Positions 39,130 through 46,784 of a DNA stretch of 46,784 bases are shown one piece after another. The translations under genes and the position numbers were made by a program. Numbering within the stretch: position 1 is the stretch's first letter; every line of letters starts with the position of its first letter. Below the pieces are notes generated by a model, which saw nothing but the letters and a program-made list of their open reading frames with translations, ran no database searches and was not told the DNA's origin. Source of the DNA: Clostridiales bacterium (lineage in GTDB: Bacteria; Bacillota; Clostridia; Christensenellales; Aristaeellaceae); contig JAAYLK010000021.1 of assembly GCA_012521895.1 (NCBI GenBank), positions 1-46,784 of the forward strand, read 5' to 3'.

Positions 39130-40005
39130 GTGCCCAGTGTCATCAGCTCCCTCATGAAGGCGCAGATCAGCCTGCTCAACCCCCTGATCAGCGCCCTGGA
39201 CCTGGACAAACAGCGCAGGCTGCAAGACGGCCTGGCGGCCCTTGGCGCGCGGGTGGGCAACAACAAAACCGGTAGCCGTGATGTTCAGCTGTCCAGCTGC
39301 CAGGCGGCCTGGGTCTTTCCCCTGGAAGGCCAGGTGACCAAGGCCATCCTCTACTTGCACGGCGGGGCTTATACCGCGGGCAGCCTGGATTACGCCCGCG
39401 GCTTTGGCGGGATGCTGGCGATGGAAACCGGCCGGGCCGCCTTCTGCCTGGGCTACCGCCTGGCGCCCGAGCACCCCTTCCCCGCCGCGCTGGATGACGC
39501 GGTGGAGGCCTATACGCTGATGCTGGAACGCTACCAGCCCGAGGACATCGCCTTCGCGGGGGAGTCCGCCGGCGGCGGGCTGTGCTTTTGCCTGGCGCTC
39601 AAATGCAAGGAGCTGGGCCTGCCCCAGCCCGACAGCCTGGTGGCGCTCTCGCCCTGGGTGGATTTGCAGCAGTCCCTGGAGGCCTGCCGGTTGATGGGGC
39701 GTGACCCGGTGCTGTCCTGTGACGGCCTGCAGACGGCCGCGGGGCACTACTTAAACGGCCACCCGGCCTATGACCCGCTGGCCTCCCCGCTGTTTGGGGA
39801 CCTGGACGGCCTGCCGCCCACCCTCATCATCACCGGCGGGGACGAGATTTTACTGGCGGAATCCGAGCAGATGCAGGAGCGCCTGGTGGCGGCTGGGGTG
39901 GACTCCACCCTGTATGTGGAGGAGGGCATGTGGCATGTCTACCCCCTCTATCCGGTGCCGGAAGCCAGGCAGGCCCAGGGCATGGTGCGGGATTTTCTGG
40001 CCTGA
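39130..40005 (+). CDS. Alpha/beta hydrolase of the hormone-sensitive lipase group
   Basis: A 291-residue carboxylester hydrolase. The oxyanion motif HGGAYTAGS, the nucleophile motif GESAGGG, an acidic residue in ITGGDEILLAES and the His in EEGMWHVYPLY complete the catalytic set of the HSL/bacterial family IV esterases. YRLAPEHPFPAALDDA is a strong group signature. No signal peptide, so cytoplasmic. GTG at 39130 has GGAGG 7 bases upstream. Acts on short acyl esters; the natural substrate is unknown. Confidence 0.9.
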   Translation: MPSVISSLMKAQISLLNPLISALDLDKQRRLQDGLAALGARVGNNKTGSRDVQLSSCQAAWVFPLEGQVTKAILYLHGGAYTAGSLDYARGFGGMLAMETGRAAFCLGYRLAPEHPFPAALDDAVEAYTLMLERYQPEDIAFAGESAGGGLCFCLALKCKELGLPQPDSLVALSPWVDLQQSLEACRLMGRDPVLSCDGLQTAAGHYLNGHPAYDPLASPLFGDLDGLPPTLIITGGDEILLAESEQMQERLVAAGVDSTLYVEEGMWHVYPLYPVPEARQAQGMVRDFLA

Positions 40006-40114
40006 TACTGATTCCAACCCTTAATGAAACGGACAAGCGCGCATCCGCGTTGACAAAAACGCCTCAGTGCCTTAGCATTTTCTGCATCATCTCTCTTTGA
40101 AGGAGCACACCGCC

Positions 40115-41077
40115 TTGATACAGCAGTTTGACCCAAACCGCAGGCAGCGCCCTGAGCGTATGAAAACCCGGAATGCCCGCCGCGGCCGCAAAAAGGTGAG
40201 CGCGCTCTCCAGGGTGTTGGCAGCGGCCGGGGGCGTGCTGATGGTGGCGGGGGTGGTGATGCTAATCAACTACATCAACCAGGCCAACCAGCTCAAAGCC
40301 CAGCAGGAAAGTTTGCGTCAGCTGTACGCCGCGGCCACACAGACGCCGCAGCCGGAAGCTACCCACCAACAGGAACTGGCGGCCCTGGCAGAAAATCCCC
40401 CAGCCACCGAGGTGCCCCCGCCCACGCTGCCGCCGGACCGATTGGCGGCCAGTGACCGCTTCCTGCCCTTGATGCGCCGCAACAATGATTTGGTGGGCTG
40501 GCTGAAGTATGCCATGTTCCCGGAAATTGACTTCCCTGTGGTCCAGCGGGACAATGACTACTATATGTTCCGTGGCTTTACGGGGGAAAGCAACCTGGCG
40601 GGCACGGTGTTTCTGGACGCGGAGAACTCCATTACCCCGCGGGATAAAAACCTGGTGCTGCACGGCCACAACATGAAAAACGGCACCATGTTCGGCCGCT
40701 TGCAGCGCATGATGGAGCCGGCCATCTTCCAGACCGATCCCTTTGTGGTGTTTGACACCCTCTACCAGGACGCGGTGTATGTGCCCTACGCGGTGACCTT
40801 GTTTTCCGTCAACCCGGGCGACAGCGCCTACTTCAACATCGTCAGCACGCGCTTTGACAGCCCTGATGCCATGGGGGACTATGTCAACTGGCTGCGCGCG
40901 CGTTCTTCCCTGGTCTTTCCCACCCAGGTCAGCGAGGAGGACCGCCTGCTCACCCTGGTGACCTGCCATGGCCTCAACGAGAATGAGCGTTTGGCGGTGG
41001 CGCTGCGCGCGGTGCGCCCGGGGGAGGATATGAAGGCGCTGGCCGCGGCGCTTAAGGAGGGCATCCGCCGGCCCTGA
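40115..41077 (+). CDS. Class B sortase
   Basis: A 320-residue membrane-anchored transpeptidase. The N-terminal region is very basic (RRQRPERMKTRNARRGRKK), then a transmembrane helix (VLAAAGGVLMVAGVVMLINYI), a Pro-rich linker and a sortase B core: NDLVGWLKYAMFPEIDFPVVQ, catalytic His in LVLHGHNMKNGTMFG, catalytic Cys in LLTLVTCHG and Arg in VALRAVR. Class B sortases attach proteins with NPQTN-type signals to peptidoglycan or pili. No substrate gene with such a signal is adjacent, so substrates are elsewhere. TTG 40115 is chosen as start (AAGGAG 9 bases upstream); the upstream TTG at 40097 overlaps that site. Confidence 0.88.
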   Translation: MIQQFDPNRRQRPERMKTRNARRGRKKVSALSRVLAAAGGVLMVAGVVMLINYINQANQLKAQQESLRQLYAAATQTPQPEATHQQELAALAENPPATEVPPPTLPPDRLAASDRFLPLMRRNNDLVGWLKYAMFPEIDFPVVQRDNDYYMFRGFTGESNLAGTVFLDAENSITPRDKNLVLHGHNMKNGTMFGRLQRMMEPAIFQTDPFVVFDTLYQDAVYVPYAVTLFSVNPGDSAYFNIVSTRFDSPDAMGDYVNWLRARSSLVFPTQVSEEDRLLTLVTCHGLNENERLAVALRAVRPGEDMKALAAALKEGIRRP

Positions 41078-41178
41078 TTGGCCGCTGACACCGCAACCGG
41101 TAGAAACGCCGGTTGTTTTTTCATTTCCGGCCCGCGTGGTACAATCATAGCAAGGGAAAGCGTGGAAAGGAGGCAGCC

Positions 41179-42459
41179 ATGAAAACGTCGGCCAAGGGGC
41201 AGGTCCCCGCCTGGCTGCGCCTGGACAACGCCGCCAAGATTTATCCCGCGGCGCGCACCAAGGGCTGGATGCCCATGTTCCGCGTGTCGTTGACCTTTGT
41301 CATGGACATTGACCGGGACAAGATGGACCAGGCGCTCAAAACCACGCTGAAGCGCTTGCCGCTGTTTGGCTATCGCCTGCGCCGCGGCCTGTTCTGGTAC
41401 TATTTTGAGCGCCAGGACAGCCAGCCCATGGTGGAGGAGGACGCGCGCAACCCCATGCTGCCCTTCCGCCTGACCGGGCGGCACAGCTTCATGCTGCGAC
41501 TGCGCTGCCATAAGCGCCGCGTGGCGCTGGAAGTCTTCCACGCGCTGACGGACGGCTTTGGCGCCACCACCTTCCTGCTCACCCTGGCGGCGGAATACCT
41601 CTTTTTGGTGACAGGCCACCGGATTCCCCCCGGGGGCATGGTGCTGGACACCCGCGACAAACCCAGCCAGGAGGAATGGACGGATTCCTTTCCCCGCTAC
41701 GCCCGCAAGCTGACCCACCCGCGCAAGGAGCAGACCGCCTGGCAGTTGAAGGGCTACAAGGAAGCGCCCGGCTTCCTGCGCGTGGTGACCGGGGAGCTGC
41801 CCACCCAGCAACTGCTGGACCTGGCCAGGAGCCGGGGCACCACGGTGAACACCCTGCTATCGGCCCTCCTGCTGCAAGCCCTGCTTGAGCAAAAAGACAG
41901 CAGCCGCCGCGGGCGGAAGAAGCCGGTCAAGCTGTCCCTGCCGGTGAACCTGCGGCGTTTTTATCCTTCCCTCACCCTGCGCAATTTTTCCTTCTATGTC
42001 AACGTGCCGGCGCATTCCGGCCACGGGCTGGAGGATTTGGACGCCATGATCAAGTACATCAGCCACTACATGGGGCTGGAGACCATGGAAGCGCGGCTCA
42101 ACGCCCGGTTTTCCGCCAACGTCAAGGCCGAGCAAAACCCGCTGCTGAAGGTGGCGCCGCTGTTCATCAAGTCCCTGTTTCTGAAGCTGATGTACCGCGC
42201 GACCGGCGAGCGCTATGTCACCTCCACTATGACCAACCTGGGCCAGGTGAACCTGCCGCCTGAGATGCTGCCCCATGTGCTGCGCATGAACCTGGTGCTG
42301 GGCCCGGCGCAGAAGACCCCCTTGAGCGCCGCCGTCATCAGCGCCTGCGGCAAGACCTGCGTCAGCTTTTCCAAGACCATGCGCGACACCGGGGTGGAGC
42401 GCGCCTTTTTCACCGCCCTGGTGAAGCTGGGTATCCCGGTTTATATCACCAGCAACTGA
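41179..42459 (+). CDS. Acyltransferase of the condensation / alcohol acetyltransferase fold
   Basis: A 426-residue protein of the chloramphenicol acetyltransferase-like superfamily. The catalytic HxxxDG motif is in EVFHALTDGFGATTF, and the order of strands around NTLLSALLLQALLEQ and LSLPVNLRRFYPS fits condensation/PapA/AATase enzymes. It would transfer an acyl group from CoA or a carrier to an alcohol or amine. The next gene is a DUF6320-type zinc-ribbon membrane protein 21 bases downstream; I recall such pairs from other Clostridia, probably working together on a membrane lipid or surface compound. AAAGGAGG precedes the ATG. The substrate is unknown. Confidence 0.8.
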   Translation: MKTSAKGQVPAWLRLDNAAKIYPAARTKGWMPMFRVSLTFVMDIDRDKMDQALKTTLKRLPLFGYRLRRGLFWYYFERQDSQPMVEEDARNPMLPFRLTGRHSFMLRLRCHKRRVALEVFHALTDGFGATTFLLTLAAEYLFLVTGHRIPPGGMVLDTRDKPSQEEWTDSFPRYARKLTHPRKEQTAWQLKGYKEAPGFLRVVTGELPTQQLLDLARSRGTTVNTLLSALLLQALLEQKDSSRRGRKKPVKLSLPVNLRRFYPSLTLRNFSFYVNVPAHSGHGLEDLDAMIKYISHYMGLETMEARLNARFSANVKAEQNPLLKVAPLFIKSLFLKLMYRATGERYVTSTMTNLGQVNLPPEMLPHVLRMNLVLGPAQKTPLSAAVISACGKTCVSFSKTMRDTGVERAFFTALVKLGIPVYITSN

Positions 42460-42480
42460 TTGTTGAAAGGAGGGCAGGCG

Positions 42481-43185
42481 ATGTCCTATTGTGTCCAATG
42501 CGGCGTGCAGCTCTCAAATGATTTGAAGGCCTGCCCGCTGTGCAAAACGCCGGTCAACAACCCCAACCTCAAGCCCACGGAGCCTGCCGCCAGCGAGCAC
42601 CCCGAGCGCATTGAGGAGCGCTTCACCCGGCTGGACGTGGGCTATGCCCGGCAGCTGTCCATCATCCTGACGATGATTCCCATCTTCATCGTGCTGGTGC
42701 TGGACATCCTGGACGGCGGGGTCACCTGGTCGCCCTTTGTGATTGGCGCCCTCATCATGCTGTGGTGCTTCCTGGCGGCGCCCCTGATCATCCACCAGCG
42801 CTCCCCCTACCTGTTTGTGGCCCTGGATGTGCTGGCGCTGTGCGCCTACCTGGCCCTCATCGCCTGGATGACCAATGGCTTTTCCTGGTACCTGGAAATT
42901 GTGCTGCCCCTGCTGGTGCTGATTGGGGTGACCACCCTGCTGATGCTGCTGGTCATCAGGCGGCTGGAGATGCTCAAGCTTTACCGCGCGGCGCTGGTGG
43001 TGCTGCTGCTGGCGCTGTTTGTGGTGGGCCTGGAAGTGATCATCGACCTAAGCCGCGACGGGGCGGTTCACCTGGGCTGGTCGGTGTACGCCGGCATTCC
43101 GCTGGCGGTCATCGCGCTGATTGCCTTTGCCCTGCAGCAAAACAAGGGCCTGAAGGAAGAGATCCGGAAGCGCCTGTTCGTATAA
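42481..43185 (+). CDS. Zinc-ribbon multispanning membrane protein (DUF6320 type)
   Basis: A 234-residue protein. The first 30 residues are a zinc ribbon (CVQCGVQ.....CPLCKTP). After a polar linker come six membrane helices in pairs, from about 62 to 222, ending with a basic tail (EEIRKRLFV). The layout corresponds to DUF6320 proteins, found next to condensation-fold acyltransferases. The zinc ribbon is predicted to be cytoplasmic. AAAGGAGG lies upstream. Function unknown. Confidence 0.78.
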   Translation: MSYCVQCGVQLSNDLKACPLCKTPVNNPNLKPTEPAASEHPERIEERFTRLDVGYARQLSIILTMIPIFIVLVLDILDGGVTWSPFVIGALIMLWCFLAAPLIIHQRSPYLFVALDVLALCAYLALIAWMTNGFSWYLEIVLPLLVLIGVTTLLMLLVIRRLEMLKLYRAALVVLLLALFVVGLEVIIDLSRDGAVHLGWSVYAGIPLAVIALIAFALQQNKGLKEEIRKRLFV

Positions 43186-43196
43186 GGAGAAAATGT

Positions 43197-43237
43197 CTGT
43201 CCTGGCCCTTGCCAGGACAGATACAACATGATAAGAT
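43197..43237 (+). promoter_or_regulatory. Promoter overlapped by a palindrome upstream of murB
   Basis: TTGCCA (43209-43214) and TAAGAT (43232-43237) have a 17-base spacer. A perfect 10-base-pair palindrome (CTGTCCTGGC 43197-43206 with GCCAGGACAG 43211-43220) covers the -35. It could be an operator or, lacking a T-run, a poor terminator of the preceding gene. Confidence 0.5.
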
Positions 43238-43259
43238 GCTAAGAAATGTGGAGGGCCAT

Positions 43260-44174
43260 ATGCCTGTTGATCATCAGCTTGCCTGGAATACGCTGCGCGC
43301 GCAGCGCGTCAGGGAGCAAGTGCCGCTCAAGCCGCTGCTGAGCATAAGGACCGGCGGCCCGGCGCGGTATTTTCTGGAAGTGGAAAACGCCCAGGAGGCG
43401 GCCCTGGCCTGGCGCACAGCCAAGGCGCTGGACATCCCGGTATTGTTTTTGGGCAATGGCAGCACCCTGCTGCTGGAGGACGAAGGTTGTCCGGGGTTGG
43501 TCATCCACTTTGGCGAGGGCTTTGCCAGGATGGAGATTGACGGCGACAGGCTGACGGCCCAAAGCGGGGTGACGCTCAAGACCCTGGCCTATCACGCGGC
43601 GGACCACGGCTTGGTGGGCCTGGCCTTCGCAGCCGGCATCCCCGGCTCCCTGGGCGGGGCCCTCATGATGAACGCGGGCGCCTACAACGGGGAGATGAGC
43701 CAGGTGGTGGAAAGCGTCACCTGCATGGACCTGGAAGGCCGCACCATCACCCTAAGCCGTGAACAGGCGCAGCTGTCCTACCGCCACAGCCGCATGATGG
43801 ACGAGCACTGGATGGTGCTGGGGGCCAGCCTGCGTTTGAGCGCCGGCAGCAAGGACGCCCTCTACGCCACCATGGCGGAGTTCCAGGCCATGCGACGGGA
43901 AAAACAGCCCCTGGCCTGGCCCAGCGCCGGCTCCTTCTTCAAGCGCCCCAAGGGCTATTTCGCGGGCGCGTTGATTGAGCAGGCCGGCCTCAAGGGCTTG
44001 TCGGTGGGGGGAGCCCAGGTGAGTGAGAAGCACGCCGGCTTTTTCATCAACACCGGTAACGCCACCACAAAGGACTTCCTGGAGCTGAAAAACCAGGTGC
44101 AGCAGAAGGTGATGGAGCGCTTTGGCGTGGCCCTGGAGCCTGAGGTGCGCATCATCAAAGGCCAGGGGGAATGA
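43260..44174 (+). CDS. murB: UDP-N-acetylenolpyruvoylglucosamine reductase
   Basis: A 304-residue FAD enzyme that reduces the enolpyruvyl group to form UDP-N-acetylmuramate in peptidoglycan precursor synthesis. The FAD-binding region is PVLFLGNGSTLLLED and AAGIPGSLGGALMMNAGAYNGEM. Catalytic residues are in SYRHSR (Arg), SAGSFFKRP (Ser) and PEVRIIKG (Glu). The short form without the extra C-terminal subdomain is the type II enzyme of Firmicutes. ATG 43260 has GGAGG 5 bases upstream; the much longer open frame is a shadow of the DUF6320 gene. Its stop overlaps the whiA start (ATGA). Confidence 0.95.
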   Translation: MPVDHQLAWNTLRAQRVREQVPLKPLLSIRTGGPARYFLEVENAQEAALAWRTAKALDIPVLFLGNGSTLLLEDEGCPGLVIHFGEGFARMEIDGDRLTAQSGVTLKTLAYHAADHGLVGLAFAAGIPGSLGGALMMNAGAYNGEMSQVVESVTCMDLEGRTITLSREQAQLSYRHSRMMDEHWMVLGASLRLSAGSKDALYATMAEFQAMRREKQPLAWPSAGSFFKRPKGYFAGALIEQAGLKGLSVGGAQVSEKHAGFFINTGNATTKDFLELKNQVQQKVMERFGVALEPEVRIIKGQGE

Positions 44175-45142
44175 GCTTTTCCTCCCAGGTCAAGTCGGAA
44201 TTGGCGGGCGTTTCGGGCCAGTCCCGCTGCTGCGTCACCGCGGAATTGGGCGCCTTTATCTTAGGCGCCGGCGTCATCACCCTGCACGGCAGGGGGCAAA
44301 TCAGCCTGGGCTTTCGCACCGACAGCGCGGCGGTTTTAAAGCGGGTGCTGAAGCTGTTCAACCTGTCCGGCGCGGCCTATGTCAGGCCCCGCTTGATGCT
44401 CAAGCAGCGCATGGCCGGCCACCGGCAGTACCACCTGCTCCTGTCCCAGCGCGACAGCCACCGCCTGCTTCGCGAGCAGGGCATGCTGCGCCAGGATGAG
44501 GAGGGCACGGAGCGCTTCAGCGCGCCCTCCCGCGTGATGCGGCGCAACTGCTGCCGCAGGGCCTACCTGCGCGGCGCCTTCCTGGCCTCCGGCTACATTT
44601 TTGACCCCAGGCGGCGCTACCACGCCGAGTGGGTGTACAAGGACCACGCCCGGGCCGCGCGCTTAAAGCGCGTGCTGCTGCAGCTGGGCCTGCTGGCGGG
44701 CCTGTCCGAGCGCCGGGGGGATGCCCTGGTCACCATCAAGGGCGGGGACCAGGTGTCAGAACTGCTCAAGCTGATGGGCGCGCACCTAAGCGTCCTGTCC
44801 ATGGAGAACAGCCGGGCCGAGAAAAGCCTGCGCGAGCGCGCCAACCGCGCGGTCAACTGCGACGCGGCCAATTTGGGCAGGCAGCTGTCCGCCGCGAGGG
44901 AGCAGATTGAAGCCATTGAGGCGCTGTCGCGGGCAATCGGGCTCAACAGCCTGCCGCCCAGGCTATCGGCGCTTGCGCGGCTGCGCTTGAGCCAGCCGGA
45001 CGCCAGGCTGACGGACCTTGGGGAGCAGATGGAGCCCAGGCTGTCCAAATCCGGCATCCAGCACCAGATGCGAAAGCTGCTGTGCATGGCCAAAGAGCTG
45101 GAACATTCCGCGCAAAGCCCCGCAATGGAAGCGCCCCAATGA
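44171..45142 (+). CDS. whiA: DNA-binding protein WhiA
   Basis: A 323-residue protein with a LAGLIDADG-like N-terminal fold (SELAGVSGQSRCCVTAELGAFILGAG and the second half CCRRAYLRGAFLASGYIFDPRRRYHAEWVY) and a C-terminal helix-turn-helix domain (PPRLSALARLRLSQPDARLTDLGEQMEPRLSKSGIQHQMRKL). WhiA regulates sporulation division genes in Streptomyces and affects chromosome segregation and cell division in Bacillus. In most Firmicutes it lies in a rapZ-yvcK-whiA block; here it follows murB directly. The length is typical. Confidence 0.95.
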   Translation: MSFSSQVKSELAGVSGQSRCCVTAELGAFILGAGVITLHGRGQISLGFRTDSAAVLKRVLKLFNLSGAAYVRPRLMLKQRMAGHRQYHLLLSQRDSHRLLREQGMLRQDEEGTERFSAPSRVMRRNCCRRAYLRGAFLASGYIFDPRRRYHAEWVYKDHARAARLKRVLLQLGLLAGLSERRGDALVTIKGGDQVSELLKLMGAHLSVLSMENSRAEKSLRERANRAVNCDAANLGRQLSAAREQIEAIEALSRAIGLNSLPPRLSALARLRLSQPDARLTDLGEQMEPRLSKSGIQHQMRKLLCMAKELEHSAQSPAMEAPQ

Positions 45143-45146
45143 ACGT

Positions 45147-45171
45147 TGAATGAATGAATGAATGAATGAAT
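45147..45171 (+). repeat. TGAA tetranucleotide repeat, six copies
   Basis: Six TGAA units plus one T between whiA and the HPr gene. The repeat contains several overlapping ATG and TGA codons. The frame starting at ATG 45162 runs without a stop into the HPr gene (22 extra residues), so a change in copy number would alter which upstream frames reach HPr. Confidence 0.95.
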
Positions 45172-45227
45172 CCGGGGCAACAGCCCGGTTGAACCAAAGG
45201 GGGAGCATCCCCCGGAAAGGACAAGCG

Positions 45228-45494
45228 ATGATCACCCGGAAGGTGACTTTAAAAGGGGAGCTGCCCTATTCGGCCCTGCACGCGCAGCGTTTTGTGCTGC
45301 TGGCCAACAGCTTTGCGTCCAGCGTCATCCTGCAGGACGCCCGCGGTACCTTCAACGGCAAGTCGCTGCTGGGGGTGCTGTCACTTGGCAAGCTGTCAGG
45401 CCGTGAGCTGAACCTGCTGGTGGAAGGCCGCGATGAGGAGCGCGCCGCGGAGGCGCTGGTGGAGCTGCTGGAGAGCGAGCACTCCCCGCTGTAA
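45228..45494 (+). CDS. HPr-like phosphocarrier domain protein with altered active site
   Basis: An 88-residue HPr fold protein. Ser46 in FNGKSLLGVLSL matches the regulatory serine phosphorylated by HPr kinase. At the active site the expected GLHARP reads ALHAQR: the His (residue 18) is kept but the following Arg-Pro is Gln-Arg. Phosphotransfer from enzyme I is therefore doubtful, and a regulatory, Crh-like role is possible. HPr-like genes are usual after whiA in Firmicutes. AAAGGA lies upstream of ATG 45228; a longer start at 45162 is possible but has no good site. Confidence 0.88.
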   Translation: MITRKVTLKGELPYSALHAQRFVLLANSFASSVILQDARGTFNGKSLLGVLSLGKLSGRELNLLVEGRDEERAAEALVELLESEHSPL

Positions 45495-45567
45495 TGCAAA
45501 ACTCTGTCATAAGGCTTTGATAGCGGGTCGCCATCATGCGCGAAAACCCTTGAAATCACAGTATATA

Positions 45568-45596
45568 TTGACAGAATGTAACATTCCTGTTATAAA
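45568..45596 (+). promoter_or_regulatory. Strong promoter of the VanY-type gene with operator-like dyad in the spacer
   Basis: TTGACA (45568-45573, perfect), 17-base spacer, TATAAA (45591-45596) with a TGT extension. The spacer contains GAATGT-A-ACATTC (45574-45586), a perfect dyad that a repressor could use. Confidence 0.8.
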
Positions 45597-45650
45597 TAAG
45601 AAAGATTCCTGGGGAGTCCACCTGCGCACGCGCGCGAAAGGATGGCAAGT

Positions 45651-46784
45651 ATGTCAAACACAAGCAAGGCAGACCCATTTCGCAAACTGCTGAAGTGGAC
45701 CATTATCCTGCTGATTTTGTTCGCCCTCTTGGCCACGGGCTATGTGCTGCTGGACAAGTACCAGCAGGGCGAGCGTGAGCGCCAGGCGCAGCGGATCGCC
45801 GAAGAAAACAAGCAGATCATCGAAGAAAACAACCGCGCCCGCCAAGAGCAGCTGGCCATGCAGGAGCAGGGCGAGGTCAAGACCTGGCCCGAAGCCAAGC
45901 AGGAAGGCTGGGACGTGCTGGATGTGAGCGATTTCCCCATCACCTCCGCACGGGATGAGGCTGTCACCCGCGCCCAGCTGCTCAAGGGCGGCCTGCTGCT
46001 GGTGAACCGCTGGCACGCCATGCCGGGGGATTTCACCCTGGTGGAGGCGGACATCAAGTCCATCGGCGTGGAGACCAGCTACCGCGTGCCGGTGACGGAC
46101 GCCAATGTCAAGCTGATGGACAATGCCATCCTGGCCTTGGACCGCATGATCGCGGCCGCCAAGGAAGCGGGGCAGGAGTACTACATCGTGCGTGAGGGCT
46201 ACCGCGACGCCGCCACCCAGCTGTCCCACTGGGATAAGGAAGTGGCCCGCTACACCGAACGCTATTCCGGTGACGCCCTGGTGGAAAAGGCGCGCGAGCG
46301 CGTGGCCTATCCCGGCACCAGCGACTACCACACCGCCTTGAGCGTGTCCATGGACGTCTACAACAAGGACGACGCGGTGCTTAGGAACATGGACTTCCAG
46401 GAGTCCTTGCAAGCCCAGTGGCTCAATGAGCACGCCTGGGAGTACGGCTTCGTCTTCCGCTTCCCCGTGCAGGGCTACCCGGACACCGCCACGGTGGACA
46501 AGGCCTATGTCACCGGCATCAACCTGCAGATGGATACCTACCGTTATGTGGGCGTGCCCCATGCCGCGGTGATGCACCACCTGGGCCTGTCGCTGGAAGA
46601 ATACATTGACTACCTGGCCGCCCATCCCCACCTGGCCGTCTACCTGGATGGCGTGCTCAAGTATGAGATTTACCGCACATCCGGCGGCGCCACCGACACC
46701 ACGGTCTCCGTGCCCTCCAACGCCACAAGCTTTGAAGCCTCCTCTGACAACATGGGCAACATCGTGGTGGCGGCCATCTACTAA
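45651..46784 (+). CDS. VanY-type D-Ala-D-Ala carboxypeptidase (M15 family), membrane-anchored
   Basis: A 377-residue protein. A single membrane helix near the N-terminus (WTIILLILFALLATGYVLL) is followed by a charged coiled-coil stretch (ERERQAQRIAEENKQIIEENNRARQEQ), then an M15B peptidase domain. Zinc ligands are in the SxHxxxxxxxD motif (TSDYHTALSVSMD), with the catalytic Glu in NEHAWEYGFVFRFP and the final His in RYVGVPHAAVMH. The enzyme would trim the terminal D-Ala from peptidoglycan stem peptides outside the membrane. ATG 45651 has AAAGGA 8 bases upstream. It ends on a TAA at the last base of the window. No vanS/vanR or vanH/A/X genes are nearby, so it is more likely a housekeeping carboxypeptidase than part of a resistance cluster. 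Confidence 0.88.
   Translation: MSNTSKADPFRKLLKWTIILLILFALLATGYVLLDKYQQGERERQAQRIAEENKQIIEENNRARQEQLAMQEQGEVKTWPEAKQEGWDVLDVSDFPITSARDEAVTRAQLLKGGLLLVNRWHAMPGDFTLVEADIKSIGVETSYRVPVTDANVKLMDNAILALDRMIAAAKEAGQEYYIVREGYRDAATQLSHWDKEVARYTERYSGDALVEKARERVAYPGTSDYHTALSVSMDVYNKDDAVLRNMDFQESLQAQWLNEHAWEYGFVFRFPVQGYPDTATVDKAYVTGINLQMDTYRYVGVPHAAVMHHLGLSLEEYIDYLAAHPHLAVYLDGVLKYEIYRTSGGATDTTVSVPSNATSFEASSDNMGNIVVAAIY

Noticed and set aside
40115..41077. Sortase-pilus gene cluster
   Set aside because: Neighbouring proteins carry no signal peptide plus sorting motif, so no substrate gene is visible.
42762..43259. N-terminal extension of murB across the DUF6320 gene
   Set aside because: It is a shifted frame over a well-supported gene. 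The true murB start has a GGAGG and matches the family length.
45651..46784. Vancomycin resistance cluster
   Set aside because: Only a VanY-type carboxypeptidase is present; no ligase, dehydrogenase, dipeptidase or dedicated two-component genes are adjacent.

Overview
The window reads as a chromosomal segment of a GC-rich anaerobic member of the Clostridia (Firmicutes). The evidence is strong GGAGG ribosome binding sites, SigA-type promoters with 17-base spacers, a murB-whiA-HPr block, a class B sortase, a FabK-type enoyl reductase and a ferredoxin-dependent 2-oxoacid oxidoreductase coupled to butyrate kinase. Pro/Thr/Glu and Ser/Pro linkers in surface proteins fit uncultured gut Clostridia (possibly Christensenellales), but that rank is a guess. 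No rRNA, tRNA, CRISPR array, transposase or prophage gene was seen. All start sites below were chosen from visible ribosome binding sites.

Layout. 1-1145: start of an unidentified gene with its own promoter and leader, then fabK behind a large nested palindrome. 1313-2707: an ECF sigma factor operon (sigma, putative anti-sigma, two small helical proteins) with a putative self-recognised promoter and a terminator. 2715-4778: rhomboid protease and, divergently, a Fic protein whose promoter and leader consist of eleven TGGCAG-like units repeated every 11 bases exactly. 4851-8611: TldE/TldD peptidase pair and a CE7 acetyl esterase. 8645-10170: an AT-rich island with two DUF4230-like proteins, an unlisted 33-residue membrane peptide and a long perfect palindrome. 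10204-15364: three tandem M42 aminopeptidases followed by an alanyl-tRNA synthetase without its C-terminal domain, probably one operon.

15380-20811: an operon for ATP-yielding 2-oxoacid catabolism: a possible 17-codon leader ORF, a P-loop ATPase, the four subunits of a branched-chain-type 2-oxoacid:ferredoxin oxidoreductase, butyrate kinase and phosphate butyryltransferase. Oxidised 2-oxoacids become acyl-CoA, then acyl-phosphate, then free acid plus ATP. 20834-23481: a two-component system and a DUF4342 protein. 23704-26988: two secreted proteins flanking a hairpin-rich 366-base gap; the second carries peptidoglycan-binding, MucBP-like and SH3-like parts. 27060-29618: ATP-grasp protein, ychF and rpmB. 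29647-36846: a small zincin, an unusual propeller/solute-binding fusion, and a MoxR-DUF58-transglutaminase operon. 36892-38983: an HD protein with an apparent ATA start, and pyruvate kinase. 39088-46784 (plus strand): an esterase, sortase B, an acyltransferase/DUF6320 pair, murB-whiA-HPr without rapZ and yvcK, and a VanY-type carboxypeptidase.

The strongest candidates for something undescribed are the phased 11-base array of the Fic gene, the ECF-sigma four-gene unit, the peptidase-alaS operon with a shortened AlaRS, the leader ORF and ATPase heading the oxidoreductase operon, and the HD gene with no normal start codon at its ribosome binding site.
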